NCBI GenBank assembly: GCA_037893245.1
Contig: JBAIAA010000025.1
Coordinates: 1,488,001 to 1,552,000, forward strand
DNA: 64,000 bases
Reading direction: 5' to 3'
Source: Crossaster papposus
Lineage: Eukaryota; Echinodermata; Asteroidea; Velatida; Solasteridae
Below the pieces are notes generated by a model. It was not told the origin of the DNA, did no database searches, and saw nothing but the letters and a program-made list of their open reading frames with translations. Numbering within the stretch: the first letter of the stretch is position 1; every line of letters starts with the position of its first letter. Made by a program: the position numbers and the translations under genes. Positions 32,827 through 43,793 of this stretch are shown here, piece by piece.

Positions 32827-33725
32827 AACATCCGTCAATATATCGATATTACTCAAATACTCTATACTATTTTGACATCGATATCGCCGATGTCAATTTT
32901 TTTAATCATATCGAAATATCGACATTTCGATGTATCTAAATTTCGATGTTCCTAAATGATATTTAAAACACCGAAAGATTGTCAGATTATCCAGAAAATC
33001 TCAGGGCTTTAGTATATTAGAAAAGCTGCCGTCTTTATTTGTAGCTTAAAACATTCAAGTAGGCCTATTAAATAAAATACGTTCGACGACCAACTGCGGT
33101 TTGAAGTTGTTCTTTGTGTTTCACCCGCGGCCCGCCGCTATAGTTCACAACCGCTTGCAAAGGAAAAATAGTAAAATCTCAAAAGAAACCAGCCATGCCG
33201 CCCCAGCCTATCGGTTGTTCGAGACGTAACCCTCCCTTGATCTGATAACATTTTGGGGTGGCCAATCACGAGTAGGAAATTGCGGGGAGCGTTCTCTGCA
33301 CCCTGCTATTGGCCTAGCAAGCCAGTCTGGATTTCAAGACCGAGCTGTTCATTTGGGGCGCGCCGTCCGTTATCTTGGCTTATTAAGGGCGCCCTTATAA
33401 TAGGGCGCCCTCAATAAGCCCAGATAACGAACAGCGCGCTCCGCGGAACGGAAGCAGCAACCGTAATCATTTCTTATCTTCGTTGTAAAACCATAAACAC
33501 GAGGGCTGGTGCGATTTGATTTTGTTCGGACCGACAACATGCACGGAGGATCAAGCCGAAAACCGGTATATGCAACGTACCTATTAAACTGTCGGTCTTC
33601 AGTATATTGAGCGCTGTTTTTAGGCTTCATCTTGCACACGGGAAATAATCGATATATCGAGTATACTCGATATTGAATTTCCGATTAATCGATTATTCTT
33701 AAAAAAATGACATCGACGAACGTTG
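32827..33725. mobile_element. nested non-autonomous DNA transposon, 899 bp, in unit 1
   Basis: It is flanked by CAGCAGTGT on both sides (32818-32826 and 33726-33734). Taking out the insert and one flank copy leaves pol open in one frame across the site, so this is a clean insertion into the retrotransposon. The ends are weakly inverted: AACATCCGTC at one end against AACGTTCGTC (complement strand) at the other, and GCCGATGTCAATTTTTTTAA matches inverted GTCGATGTCATTTTTTTAAG near the right end. ATCGAT-like words fill both ends and a large palindrome lies inside. A 9-bp duplication would fit Merlin or Mutator-type transposases. Microhomology also allows a shorter duplication. The 89-residue frame at 33370-33639 has no known domain. 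Confidence 0.8.
33356..33440. repeat. near-perfect palindrome inside the nested transposon
   Basis: Arms of about 42 bp meet near 33399. TTATTAAGGGCGCCCT on the left pairs with AGGGCGCCCTCAATAA on the right, and GTTATCTTGGCTTATT pairs with AATAAGCCCAGATAAC. Only a few mismatches are seen. It recurs in each array unit. Confidence 0.85.
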
Positions 33726-33734
33726 CAGCAGTGT

Positions 33735-34090
33735 TGACGTACAAGTAGTACCAATCTTCAACATTGGTATTAATCTGGATTTCGCTGACCCGGGTACCGG
33801 CAAATACCTTGTAACGGCACGAGTCGGACTGCAACCAGCGCAGAACTGTGGTGGAGTCGCTTCACAGGATGACCTTCTGGATCGGTAGGGTCAACTCCTT
33901 TCTGAGTAGGTCTGCCAATTGTTCTCATGTGAGCCCTGCTGACAGTTTGAGGCGTGGCATCGAGAGTTGCCGCTTTGGAGCCACCCTGGAGCGGGAGAGG
34001 ATGAAGCTGACATGAGTATGTCCCTCTGCATCTTCGGTGCGTAGGTAAGCCACTGAGCCATAAATCTTCTCTCAAGCATCGCAGAAGATG
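33735..34090 (-). pseudogene. BEL/Pao RNase H region, unit 1, frameshifted
   Basis: Coding similarity moves through all three frames between 34090 and 33735. The previous frame ends with the RNase H start QIHIFCDA and a stop at 34072. Further pieces occur in overlapping frames, for example AYLRTEDAEGHTHVSFIL near 34030 and STTVLRWLQSD near 33850. It stops at the nested transposon, after which pol resumes. Confidence 0.65.
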
Positions 34091-35521
34091 TGGATCTGTC
34101 TGCTTGCAGTGGTAGTGTCAACGTAAGGCGGGGTATGACATCTGGGTAGGTGAAGGAGTGGTAGTCTGCAGAGTTCACTTTCCCATGTACGCCACTTTGT
34201 GAGGATCTCCCCTGATTCGATAGGTTGATCCCAGTCCCTCTTGGCTTTCCACAAGTCCTGGACCATGATTTTTGCACGTGCCGTGAAGGGTGCAAGATAA
34301 CTAATGGGATCGTACTGACTGGCAAGGATCTTGTAGATGGTTCTTATGTTGAGTACTTTGTACTTGATATGCCGATGCTTGTAGCTCAGCTCATCTAAAT
34401 CGCACCACCAGCAAAGTCCAAGTGTGGCTTCGGGAGAGTCACTTTGACCAAAGATTAGCCGTAGCTCGTAGCCATCTGAGCAGGCCTCTGAAGGTAGATT
34501 CTCAAGAACCAACGGTATGTTGCTGGCCCACTGACGAATATTAAAGCCACCAGAGGCCAGCAGTTCACGCATCTTTGCTACTATTTTTTTGGCTTCCAAA
34601 GCACTTGGTACGCTGTCGAGGCAGTTGTCCACGTAGAAGGACTGGTTAATGGCATGACAAACATCGTCATTTATATCCTGGTTGTCAAGTACGTGCTTCT
34701 GCAGTGAAAGCTGGCGAAACAAGGGCTGCACGTGGTGCCAAAGGGTAGTACTTGCCATTCGTACACATCTGGTGTCGCCTCTCTTTTGACGTTACGCCAA
34801 ATAAACCTCAGTAAGGGCGTGTCTTGAGGAAGAAGTTTCACCTGGTGAAACATAGCCTGGATGTCTCCAGAGATTGCCACTGGGTGCTGCCTAAATCTGA
34901 GGAAGACTCCCAGCAGGGAGGCCCCAAGTGTTGGCCCTAACAAGAGGTGCTAGTTGAGGACCTTTCCATCGTGCTCAAAAGAACGGTCGAACACCAAGCG
35001 GTGCTTCCCATTGTTCTCAACGACACGGTGTGGACAGTACCATGACTCGTCTGTCTGGCTAACTTCTTTATCGGTAAGTATCTTCACATAGCCCGAGTCG
35101 ACCAGTTTCTGAATCTTCTCGTTGTGGATCTTGGCAAGATCTGGCTGCTTTTGTAGTTTCCTTTCGGTGTGCTTTAGTCTTGACATGACCACTTCTTTAC
35201 CAGCATGGAAACAAACACTGTCGTTTGCACGAAGAAGACGTGTAGCACAGCACAGTGTTTCTTTGTCATCAACTTGGATTGTCTGGGCTTCGAGTAGATC
35301 AATTGCTTGCTGGTCTTGTTTTGAACGAGAGGACAATTTCTCGTTACAATAGGGGAGGACATCGGCCTGCCACAGTCGTTGCACATGCTGCATAATTTCC
35401 CTGGTTTCAGGAAAGACTGCAGTTTTGACAATTTCTCGTTACAATAGGGGAGGACATCGGCCTGCCACAGTTGTTGCACATGCTGCATAATGTCCCTGGT
35501 TTCAGGAAAGACTGCAGTTTT
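34072..35521 (-). pseudogene. BEL/Pao reverse transcriptase, unit 1, broken
   Basis: Three frames hold successive parts. 34950-35393 has the N-terminal RT block ending WYCPHRVVENNGKHRLVFD and stops at 34950. 34671-34943 has the first catalytic Asp (SGDIQAMFHQV, Asp27) and YEWQVLPFGTTCSPC. 34072-34758 has INQSFYVDNCLDS (YVDN at 42-45, in place of the common YVDD; some BEL/Pao lineages may naturally have N) and then the Pao A17-type block LASQYDPISYLAPF. At least one stop, one frameshift and the 95-bp duplication break it. The enzyme would copy element RNA into DNA. Confidence 0.88.
35332..35521. repeat. 95-bp tandem duplication inside pol, unit 1
   Basis: Bases 35332-35426 and 35427-35521 are two copies starting GACAATTTCTCGTTACAAT, with two clear mismatches (CAGTCG/CAGTTG, AATTTCCC/AATGTCCC). 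Since 95 is not a multiple of three, the duplication shifts the pol frame. It is present in every array unit. Confidence 0.92.
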
Positions 35522-36603
35522 GAAGCAATTCTGCTTCTGGAACTGTTCTTTCAGGATCCCGGCGGGCCCTTGGAGATTCCAGCCTAACTGGGTGTTCACA
35601 GCCACTGGTGCTCCACTTGGTCCACACCTGACAGATTGCCTTGGGATGATGAGTTCTCTGGGTCCGAACCAATCAAGATCAAGGGAACAGCCTTGTTGAT
35701 AGGTGGCAGTGGGACTCCATGTAGATGTGGCCAGCATTTTTGTAAAGTTGGCACTGGATAAGTGTATTCGGAAAGGCGAAGGTTGTCCGCTGTGAATGCC
35801 CCTTGGATAAGGTACTTGACATCTGGGTTCTCGGCAGGTGAAACTCGAAGGTCAATTGATTGGCCTTCACATAGTTCTTGGCGAGTTCTTGGCGAACTGT
35901 GGACAGGAGAATAGAATCCTTTTCCCCGGACAGGTTAAGCTGGAGAGCTGGAGCCAGAACCATCGTACGCATGGAGTCGTCGTCAAGCACAGCGTATGTT
36001 TTGAAACTCCCAGCTGGACCATGAAGGAGAATTTGGACGACCTTCAACATGACATTGTGTGGTCTACGGGGCTGGTCAATGTACACCATCTGTGTCGCCA
36101 GAGAGTATATCTTACTAGCCCCCTGCTGGATGGCTTTGTGCAGCACTGTCAAGTGGAGTTCCTTGCAGTGATTACAAGGCTTCTTTAGCGTACAGTTTTC
36201 TGGTTTGTGGGTACGATCACACTTCCAGCATCGAGTTTTCTGCTTCAGCCATTCGATGATCTGCTGCGATGTGAGTTTCCTGAAGTCTGTGCAGCCGTTC
36301 AGGTAATGTTCGTGGCTGTCACAGCTTGGGCAATAAGCAGTACCCCTATTGAGGTTTGAAGGCGCTGATTGTTGGTAAGGCTTTGACTTTATTTGCCTTC
36401 TATCATCAGTCTGGAAAACTGCTGTAGGGGAACCTTTCTTCCTCAGGAAACGTTTATCTTTGTTGTCCGATCTGTAGCTATCATCCCTGTGGGCAGCAAC
36501 TGCTTGTCCAGCTATGCGCTTGGCTCGGGACTGGACTTCTAGCCAGTTCGCAAGGTCCTGGAAGTTGTATTTTTTGTCAGAATCGGCTTTTAGGATTCCT
36601 CAA
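35522..36603 (-). pseudogene. BEL/Pao gag zinc region and aspartic protease region, unit 1
   Basis: The minus-strand frame is open from a stop near 36600 down to 35679. It first shows cysteine-histidine clusters, including CWKCDRTHKPENC and CNHCKELHLTVLHK (about 36125-36225), the nucleic-acid-binding knuckles that precede protease in BEL/Pao. The protease region follows, with SFKTYAVLDDDSMRTMV (residues 49-65 from the start at 36152); its active-site loop reads Asp-Asp-Asp-Ser where the family has a glycine before the serine. After a frameshift near 35700 the next frame has LDWFGPRELIIP and VNTQLGWNLQGP, the conserved block between protease and RT. Confidence 0.8.
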
Positions 36604-37005
36604 TTACCTGTCCCGGTAACTGGCTGGTAGTTTACCAAGCAATCTATCAACGTGGGAACCACACTTCAGTTCGTAGCCATGCTCTTCTTCAAGTGAGCGA
36701 AGCATGCCCACCAACGAATGAACAGAGAGGGCGAAATTGTCCAAGGCATCGTGGTCGCCCGGTTTGACATGTTGCATATTTAGGATGAAGCCCAGCTCAC
36801 TCTGAACCAACTCTGAACAGGAGTCTGTATCCCGGTGTTCTTGAGCTGGAGCACCTTTATGACCCTTGGCAGGGATTTTACAACCGACAACAAAGTCATC
36901 AAGGTGTCCCGGAATTTGTGTTTCCCGAGTTGGTCGCTGATTTTTGATGAAAATCAACTCCTCTGGTACAGGATTGTCAATGTTCTCTTGCTCCATTGAA
37001 TCCAT
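36604..37005 (-). pseudogene. BEL/Pao gag N-terminal fragment, unit 1
   Basis: A 133-residue frame beginning just inside the primer-binding site. DALDNFALSVHSLVGMLRSL and KCGSHVDRLLGKLPASYRD resemble the DUF1759-type gag segment of BEL/Pao elements. It ends with a stop at 36604, and the zinc-knuckle frame begins immediately after. The leader and N-terminal gag are short compared with most BEL/Pao gag proteins, so part of gag is probably missing. Confidence 0.7.
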
Positions 37006-37021
37006 AGGTCGCTGTGTGACA

Positions 37022-37038
37022 TCCGGCTCGAAGGACCA
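37022..37038 (-). other. primer-binding site resembling tRNA-Tyr 3' end
   Basis: On the element strand it reads TGGTCCTTCGAGCCGGA, complementary to the 3' end of eukaryotic tRNA-Tyr including CCA, as I recall that tRNA. It follows the LTR directly, as expected for minus-strand priming, and recurs at 43200-43216, 49378-49394, 55556-55572 and 61734-61750. Confidence 0.75.
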
Positions 37039-37615
37039 TGAAAAATAGTGTAGGATACACCAGAAAAAGAAGGCGCAGTTGGGTCAAAGTTTACACACAG
37101 CAACACATGGACAGCGGTCATAGGCAAGCAACACTGTCTGTTTATTCGTTCAAATCAGGAATAGACACTTGGGTGGATGATTACTGCAGGTTTGTGATAT
37201 AATCAGGAGTACGTGGATGTGTGGGATACGTATAGTTCAACTGGAATACCTGTGGTTCTGGAAATAAACAAATATAAACCACGTATGAGTTTACTAAAGT
37301 GTACCTACTACAGTGCGGCAAGAAGTATGCACCAAATGTACAATGTTCGATAACGATAATTTCCAGCAGATTAGGTAAATAACTTTGTGCCATAAACATG
37401 CTAATTTAACAGAGTAAGATTTAAAATACAATATCATGTATACCTATAATGTATCACAAAAAGGCTGTTTGTACAAAGTTTACATCTCGTCAATGACGCA
37501 CAGAAAGGGTAAATCTATGGTAAATTTGAGTGTAATCAAACAGAGGTTTTCTTTTGGCTTGCAACAACGGAACGGCGAAAACGGGTCTAAAACTCTAACA
37601 ATTGATTTTCTGACA
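37039..37615 (-). repeat. internal LTR shared by units 1 and 2
   Basis: 577 bp. It is the 5' LTR of unit 1 and at the same time the 3' LTR of unit 2, since only one LTR separates the two internal regions. Confidence 0.88.
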
Positions 37616-39004
37616 GCCGCCCCCACATTTGGATACTAAATGTGTAAAACACTGAAAGTTTTGTTTCGGTCACTACTCATCCTTGGCATCAAGGTTCCGA
37701 CCACCGTCGTCCTCGTCTTGGCACTTGGGTAACCGGATGAGTCGAGCAACAGGTCTGGTGTACACTCTGTTACCGACTCGTACCTGGGCAGCCCGAACAC
37801 GACCATCTAGGCTAGGGTGTATCTCGCATATTCTTCCGACTGGCCACTGAGCCTGAACAAGCTGGGGGTCTATGATCATGACATCATCGCCACAGGTCAG
37901 GTCCCTTGCGTCTTTCTGCCACTTTTGCCGGAGTTGCAGGCCAGGCAAAGAGAACTTGATGAAATGTGTCCAAAACTGGTCGGCGAGCACTTGGCTATGA
38001 CGCCATCGTCGTCGTCCCAACAACTCATTGGAGGTGTAGACCACTTAAGGTAGTGATGGATCCAGCCGCCCCACCGGATCTACATCAGCGGCATTGGCAG
38101 AAATGTAGCCCAGGGGCTTGAAATTGAGGATTCCCTCTATTTCAACGAGGAGGGTGTGTAGGACTGGTTCTGTCACTGACTGGTCTCCTAGTGCTGTTCG
38201 GAGAGCATTTTTAACCGATCTCACTTCTCTCTCCCAGACTCCCCCAAAGTGAGGAGTGTTCGGTGGGTTAAACTGAAACCGTACCTTCTGTTCAGCTAGC
38301 TGCTGGGCGAGAGTAGGCTCCATAGATGAGAATGCATATTTCAGCTCTGCCTCTCCTCCTTTGAAGTTAGTGCCACAGTCCGAAAGAAGTTCATAGGGCT
38401 TTCCTCGTCGGAAGATGGAGCGTCGAAAGGCCATAAGGAATGCAGCTGTGTCCATGCTATCCAACAGCTCCAAGTGCACTGCTCGTGTTGTCATGCACTT
38501 AAATATGACTCCCCATCGCTTCTATGTTCTGCGGCCTATCTTCACGGTCATAGGGCCGAAAAAGTCAACTTCAGTTGAGTAAAACACTAGCTTGAGGATC
38601 CGGAGTCTGGATGGAGGTAGATCGGCCATCTTAGGTAAATGTACATGTACTTCTGGTTTGGAACGCCATTTGCGGCATTCGCCGCACTGACGCTGATGAC
38701 GGCAGATGGCTTCGCGGCCACCTAACTTCAGCGAGGACGCGTTCAGGACCACAGTACAGGAGTTTGTCATCATAGTCTTGTATAAGTAACTTGGTTACGT
38801 GGTGACTTGGATCAAGAACATTTGGGTGTTTGACATTGTGTGCAAGGCCTTCTGCCCTTCGCAGTCGCCCTCCAACACGGAGAAGTCCGGAAGCTTCCTC
38901 ATACTCTGGATCGAGCTGTCCCAATCTACTCCCTGAAGGTAGCTCCCTCCCCGACTTCATAGCCTGGACCTCCTGTGCGAAACAATCTTGCTTGTCAGCA
39001 GTGT

Positions 39005-39903
39005 AACATCCGTCAATATATCGATATTACTCAAATACTCTATACTATTTTGACATCGATATCGCCGATGTCAATTTTTTTAATCATATCGAAATATCGA
39101 CATTTCGATGTATCTAAATTTCGATGTTCCTAAATGATATTTAAAACACCGAAAGATTGTCAGATTATCCAGAAAATCTCAGGGCTTTAGTATATTAGAA
39201 AAGCTGCCGTCTTTATTTGTAGCTTAAAACATTCAAGTAGGCCTATTAAATAAAATACGTTCGACGACCAACTGCGGTTTGAAGTTGTTCTTTGTGTTTC
39301 ACCCGCGGCCCGCCGCTATAGTTCACAACCGCTTGCAAAGGAAAAATAGTAAAATCTCAAAAGAAACCAGCCATGCCGCCCCAGCCTATCGGTTGTTCGA
39401 GACGTAACCCTCCCTTGATCTGATAACATTTTGGGGTGGCCAATCACGAGTAGGAAATTGCGGGGAGCGTTCTCTGCACCCTGCTATTGGCCTAGCAAGC
39501 CAGTCTGGATTTCAAGACCGAGCTGTTCATTTGGGGCGCGCCGTCCGTTATCTTGGCTTATTAAGGGCGCCCTTATAATAGGGCGCCCTCAATAAGCCCA
39601 GATAACGAACAGCGCGCTCCGCGGAACGGAAGCAGCAACCGTAATCATTTCTTATCTTCGTTGTAAAACCATAAACACGAGGGCTGGTGCGATTTGATTT
39701 TGTTCGGACCGACAACATGCACGGAGGATCAAGCCGAAAACCGGTATATGCAACGTACCTATTAAACTGTCGGTCTTCAGTATATTGAGCGCTGTTTTTA
39801 GGCTTCATCTTGCACACGGGAAATAATCGATATATCGAGTATACTCGATATTGAATTTCCGATTAATCGATTATTCTTAAAAAAATGACATCGACGAACG
39901 TTG
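39005..39903. mobile_element. nested transposon copy in unit 2
   Basis: Same borders and flanking CAGCAGTGT repeats as in unit 1; duplicated with the array, not an independent insertion. Confidence 0.8.
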
Positions 39904-42900
39904 CAGCAGTGTTGACGTACAAGTAGTACCAATCTTCAACATTGGTATTAATCTGGATTTCGCTGACCCGGGTACCGGCAAATACCTTGTAACGGCACGA
40001 GTCGGACTGCAACCAGCGCAGAACTGTGGTGGAGTCGCTTCACAGGATGACCTTCTGGATCGGTAGGGTCAACTCCTTTCTGAGTAGGTCTGCCAATTGT
40101 TCTCATGTGAGCCCTGCTGACAGTTTGAGGCGTGGCATCGAGAGTTGCCACTTTGGAGCCACCCTGGAGCGGGAGAGGATGAAGCTGACATGAGTATGTC
40201 CCTCTGCATCTTCGGTGCGTAGGTAAGCCACTGAGCCATAAATCTTCTCTCAAGCATCGCAGAAGATGTGGATCTGTCTGCTTGCAGTGGTAGTGTCAAC
40301 GTAAGGCGGGGTATGACATCTGGGTAGGTGAAGGAGTGGTAGTCTGCAGAGTTCACTTTCCCATGTACGCCACTTTGTGAGGATCTCCCCTGATTCGATA
40401 GGTTGATCCCAGTCCCTCTTGGCTTTCCACAAGTCCTGGACCATGATTTTTGCACGTGCCGTGAAGGGTGCAAGATAACTAATGGGATCGTACTGACTGG
40501 CAAGGATCTTGTAGATGGTTCTTATGTTGAGTACTTTGTACTTGATATGCCGATGCTTGTAGCTCAGCTCATCTAAATCGCACCACCAGCAAAGTCCAAG
40601 TGTGGCTTCGGGAGAGTCACTTTGACCAAAGATTAGCCGTAGCTCGTAGCCATCTGAGCAGGCCTCTGAAGGTAGATTCTCAAGAACCAACGGTATGTTG
40701 CTGGCCCACTGACGAATATTAAAGCCACCAGAGGCCAGCAGTTCACGCATCTTTGCTACTATTTTTTTGGCTTCCAAAGCACTTGGTACGCTGTCGAGGC
40801 AGTTGTCCACGTAGAAGGACTGGTTAATGGCATGACAAACATCGTCATTTATATCCTGGTTGTCAAGTACGTGCTTCTGCAGTGAAAGCTGGCGAAACAA
40901 GGGCTGCACGTGGTGCCAAAGGGTAGTACTTGCCATTCGTACACATCTGGTGTCGCCTCTCTTTTGACGTTACGCCAAATAAACCTCAGTAAGGGCGTGT
41001 CTTGAGGAAGAAGTTTCACCTGGTGAAACATAGCCTGGATGTCTCCAGAGATTGCCACTGGGTGCTGCCTAAATCTGAGGAAGACTCCCAGCAGGGAGGC
41101 CCCAAGTGTTGGCCCTAACAAGAGGTGCTAGTTGAGGACCTTTCCATCGTGCTCAAAAGAACGGTCGAACACCAAGCGGTGCTTCCCATTGTTCTCAACG
41201 ACACGGTGTGGACAGTACCATGACTCGTCTGTCTGGCTAACTTCTTTATCGGTAAGTATCTTCACATAGCCCGAGTCGACCAGTTTCTGAATCTTCTCGT
41301 TGTGGATCTTGGCAAGATCTGGCTGCTTTTGTAGTTTCCTTTCGGTGTGCTTTAGTCTTGACATGACCACTTCTTTACCAGCATGGAAACAAACACTGTC
41401 GTTTGCACGAAGAAGACGTGTAGCACAGCACAGTGTTTCTTTGTCATCAACTTGGATTGTCTGGGCTTCGAGTAGATCAATTGCTTGCTGGTCTTGTTTT
41501 GAACGAGAGGACAATTTCTCGTTACAATAGGGGAGGACATCGGCCTGCCACAGTCGTTGCACATGCTGCATAATTTCCCTGGTTTCAGGAAAGACTGCAG
41601 TTTTGACAATTTCTCGTTACAATAGGGGAGGACATCGGCCTGCCACAGTTGTTGCACATGCTGCATAATGTCCCTGGTTTCAGGAAAGACTGCAGTTTTG
41701 AAGCAATTCTGCTTCTGGAACTGTTCTTTCAGGATCCCGGCGGGCCCTTGGAGATTCCAGCCTAACTGGGTGTTCACAGCCACTGGTGCTCCACTTGGTC
41801 CACACCTGACAGATTGCCTTGGGATGATGAGTTCTCTGGGTCCGAACCAATCAAGATCAAGGGAACAGCCTTGTTGATAGGTGGCAGTGGGACTCCATGT
41901 AGATGTGGCCAGCATTTTTGTAAAGTTGGCACTGGATAAGTGTATTCGGAAAGGCGAAGGTTGTCCGCTGTGAATGCCCCTTGGATAAGGTACTTGACAT
42001 CTGGGTTCTCGGCAGGTGAAACTCGAAGGTCAATTGATTGGCCTTCACATAGTTCTTGGCGAGTTCTTGGCGAACTGTGGACAGGAGAATAGAATCCTTT
42101 TCCCCGGACAGGTTAAGCTGGAGAGCTGGAGCCAGAACCATCGTACGCATGGAGTCGTCGTCAAGCACAGCGTATGTTTTGAAACTCCCAGCTGGACCAT
42201 GAAGGAGAATTTGGACGACCTTCAACATGACATTGTGTGGTCTACGGGGCTGGTCAATGTACACCATCTGTGTCGCCAGAGAGTATATCTTACTAGCCCC
42301 CTGCTGGATGGCTTTGTGCAGCACTGTCAAGTGGAGTTCCTTGCAGTGATTACAAGGCTTCTTTAGCGTACAGTTTTCTGGTTTGTGGGTACGATCACAC
42401 TTCCAGCATCGAGTTTTCTGCTTCAGCCATTCGATGATCTGCTGCGATGTGAGTTTCCTGAAGTCTGTGCAGCCGTTCAGGTAATGTTCGTGGCTGTCAC
42501 AGCTTGGGCAATAAGCAGTACCCCTATTGAGGTTTGAAGGCGCTGATTGTTGGTAAGGCTTTGACTTTATTTGCCTTCTATCATCAGTCTGGAAAACTGC
42601 TGTAGGGGAACCTTTCTTCCTCAGGAAACGTTTATCTTTGTTGTCCGATCTGTAGCTATCATCCCTGTGGGCAGCAACTGCTTGTCCAGCTATGCGCTTG
42701 GCTCGGGACTGGACTTCTAGCCAGTTCGCAAGGTCCTGGAAGTTGTATTTTTTGTCAGAATCGGCTTTCAGGATTCCTCAATTACCTGTCCCGGTAACTG
42801 GCTGGTAGTTTACCAAGCAATCTATCAACGTGGGAACCACACTTCAGTTCGTAGCCATGCTCTTCTTCAAGTGAGCGAAGCATGCCCACCAACGAATGAA

Positions 42901-43216
42901 CAGAGAGGGCGAAATTGTCCAAGGCATCGTGGTCGCCCGGTTTGACATGTTGCATATTTAGGATGAAGCCCAGCTCACTCTGAACCAACTCTGAACAGGA
43001 GTCTGTATCCCGGTGTTCTTGAGCTGGAGCACCTTTATGACCCTTGGCAGGGATTTTACAACCGACAACAAAGTCATCAAGGTGTCCCGGAATTTGTGTT
43101 TCCCGAGTTGGTCGCTGATTTTTGATGAAAATCAACTCCTCTGGTACAGGATTGTCAATGTTCTCTTGCTCCATTGAATCCATAGGTCGCTGTGTGACAT
43201 CCGGCTCGAAGGACCA

Positions 43217-43793
43217 TGAAAAATAGTGTAGGATACACCAGAAAAAGAAGGCGCAGTTGGGTCAAAGTTTACACACAGCAACACATGGACAGCGGTCATA
43301 GGCAAGCAACACTGTCTGTTTATTCGTTCAAATCAGGAATAGACACTTGGGTGGATGATTACTGCAGGTTTGTGATATAATCAGGAGTACGTGGATGTGT
43401 GGGATACGTATAGTTCAACTGGAATACCTGTGGTTCTGGAAATAAACAAATATAAACCACGTATGAGTTTACTAAAGTGTACCTACTACAGTGCGGCAAG
43501 AAGTATGCACCAAATGTACAATGTTCGATAACGATAATTTCCAGCAGATTAGGTAAATAACTTTGTGCCATAAACATGCTAATTTAACAGAGTAAGATTT
43601 AAAATACAATATCATGTATACCTATAATGTATCACAAAAAGGCTGTTTGTACAAAGTTTACATCTCGTCAATGACGCACAGAAAGGGTAAATCTATGGTA
43701 AATTTGAGTGTAATCAAACAGAGGTTTTCTTTTGGCTTGCAACAACGGAACGGCGAAAACGGGTCTAAAACTCTAACAATTGATTTTCTGACA
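43217..43793 (-). repeat. internal LTR shared by units 2 and 3
   Basis: I saw no differences from the LTR at 37039-37615. Confidence 0.88.

Larger units (their letters stand above)
30849..37038 (-). mobile_element. BEL/Pao array unit 1 (left edge)
   Basis: In element order (minus strand): primer-binding site 37022-37038, gag 36604-37005, gag zinc region and protease 35679-36603, RT 34072-35521, RNase H 33735-34090, nested transposon 32827-33725, integrase 31867-32817, DUF5641-like tail 31495-31866, polypurine tract 31438-31448 and 3' LTR 30849-31437. Coordinates of later units are these plus 6178 per unit (valid to the right of 31132). It differs from the other units by G at 32337 and T at 36591 (A and C elsewhere), and by many changes in the outer half of its LTR. 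Confidence 0.95.
37039..43216 (-). mobile_element. BEL/Pao array unit 2
   Basis: It contains LTR 37039-37615, DUF5641-like tail 37673-38044, integrase core 38045-38494, integrase N-terminal part 38522-38995, nested transposon 39005-39903, RT 40250-41699, gag zinc/protease region to about 42781 and gag 42782-43183. All breaks of unit 1 are present. The one private base that I found is A at 40150 (G in the other units), Ala to Val in one RNase H-region frame. Confidence 0.95.

Noticed and set aside
33370..33639. 89-residue frame in the nested transposon as a gene
   Set aside because: It spans one arm of the palindrome and has no known domain; its presence in every unit only reflects the array duplication.
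32821..33734. Nested transposon as a hAT element (CAGTGT end, ATCGAT-rich termini)
   Set aside because: The termini look somewhat hAT-like, but no 8-bp duplication can be placed outside CAGTGT. The flanks instead fit a 9-bp CAGCAGTGT duplication. A shorter duplication of 4 bp (GCAG) with longer ends is also formally possible because of microhomology.
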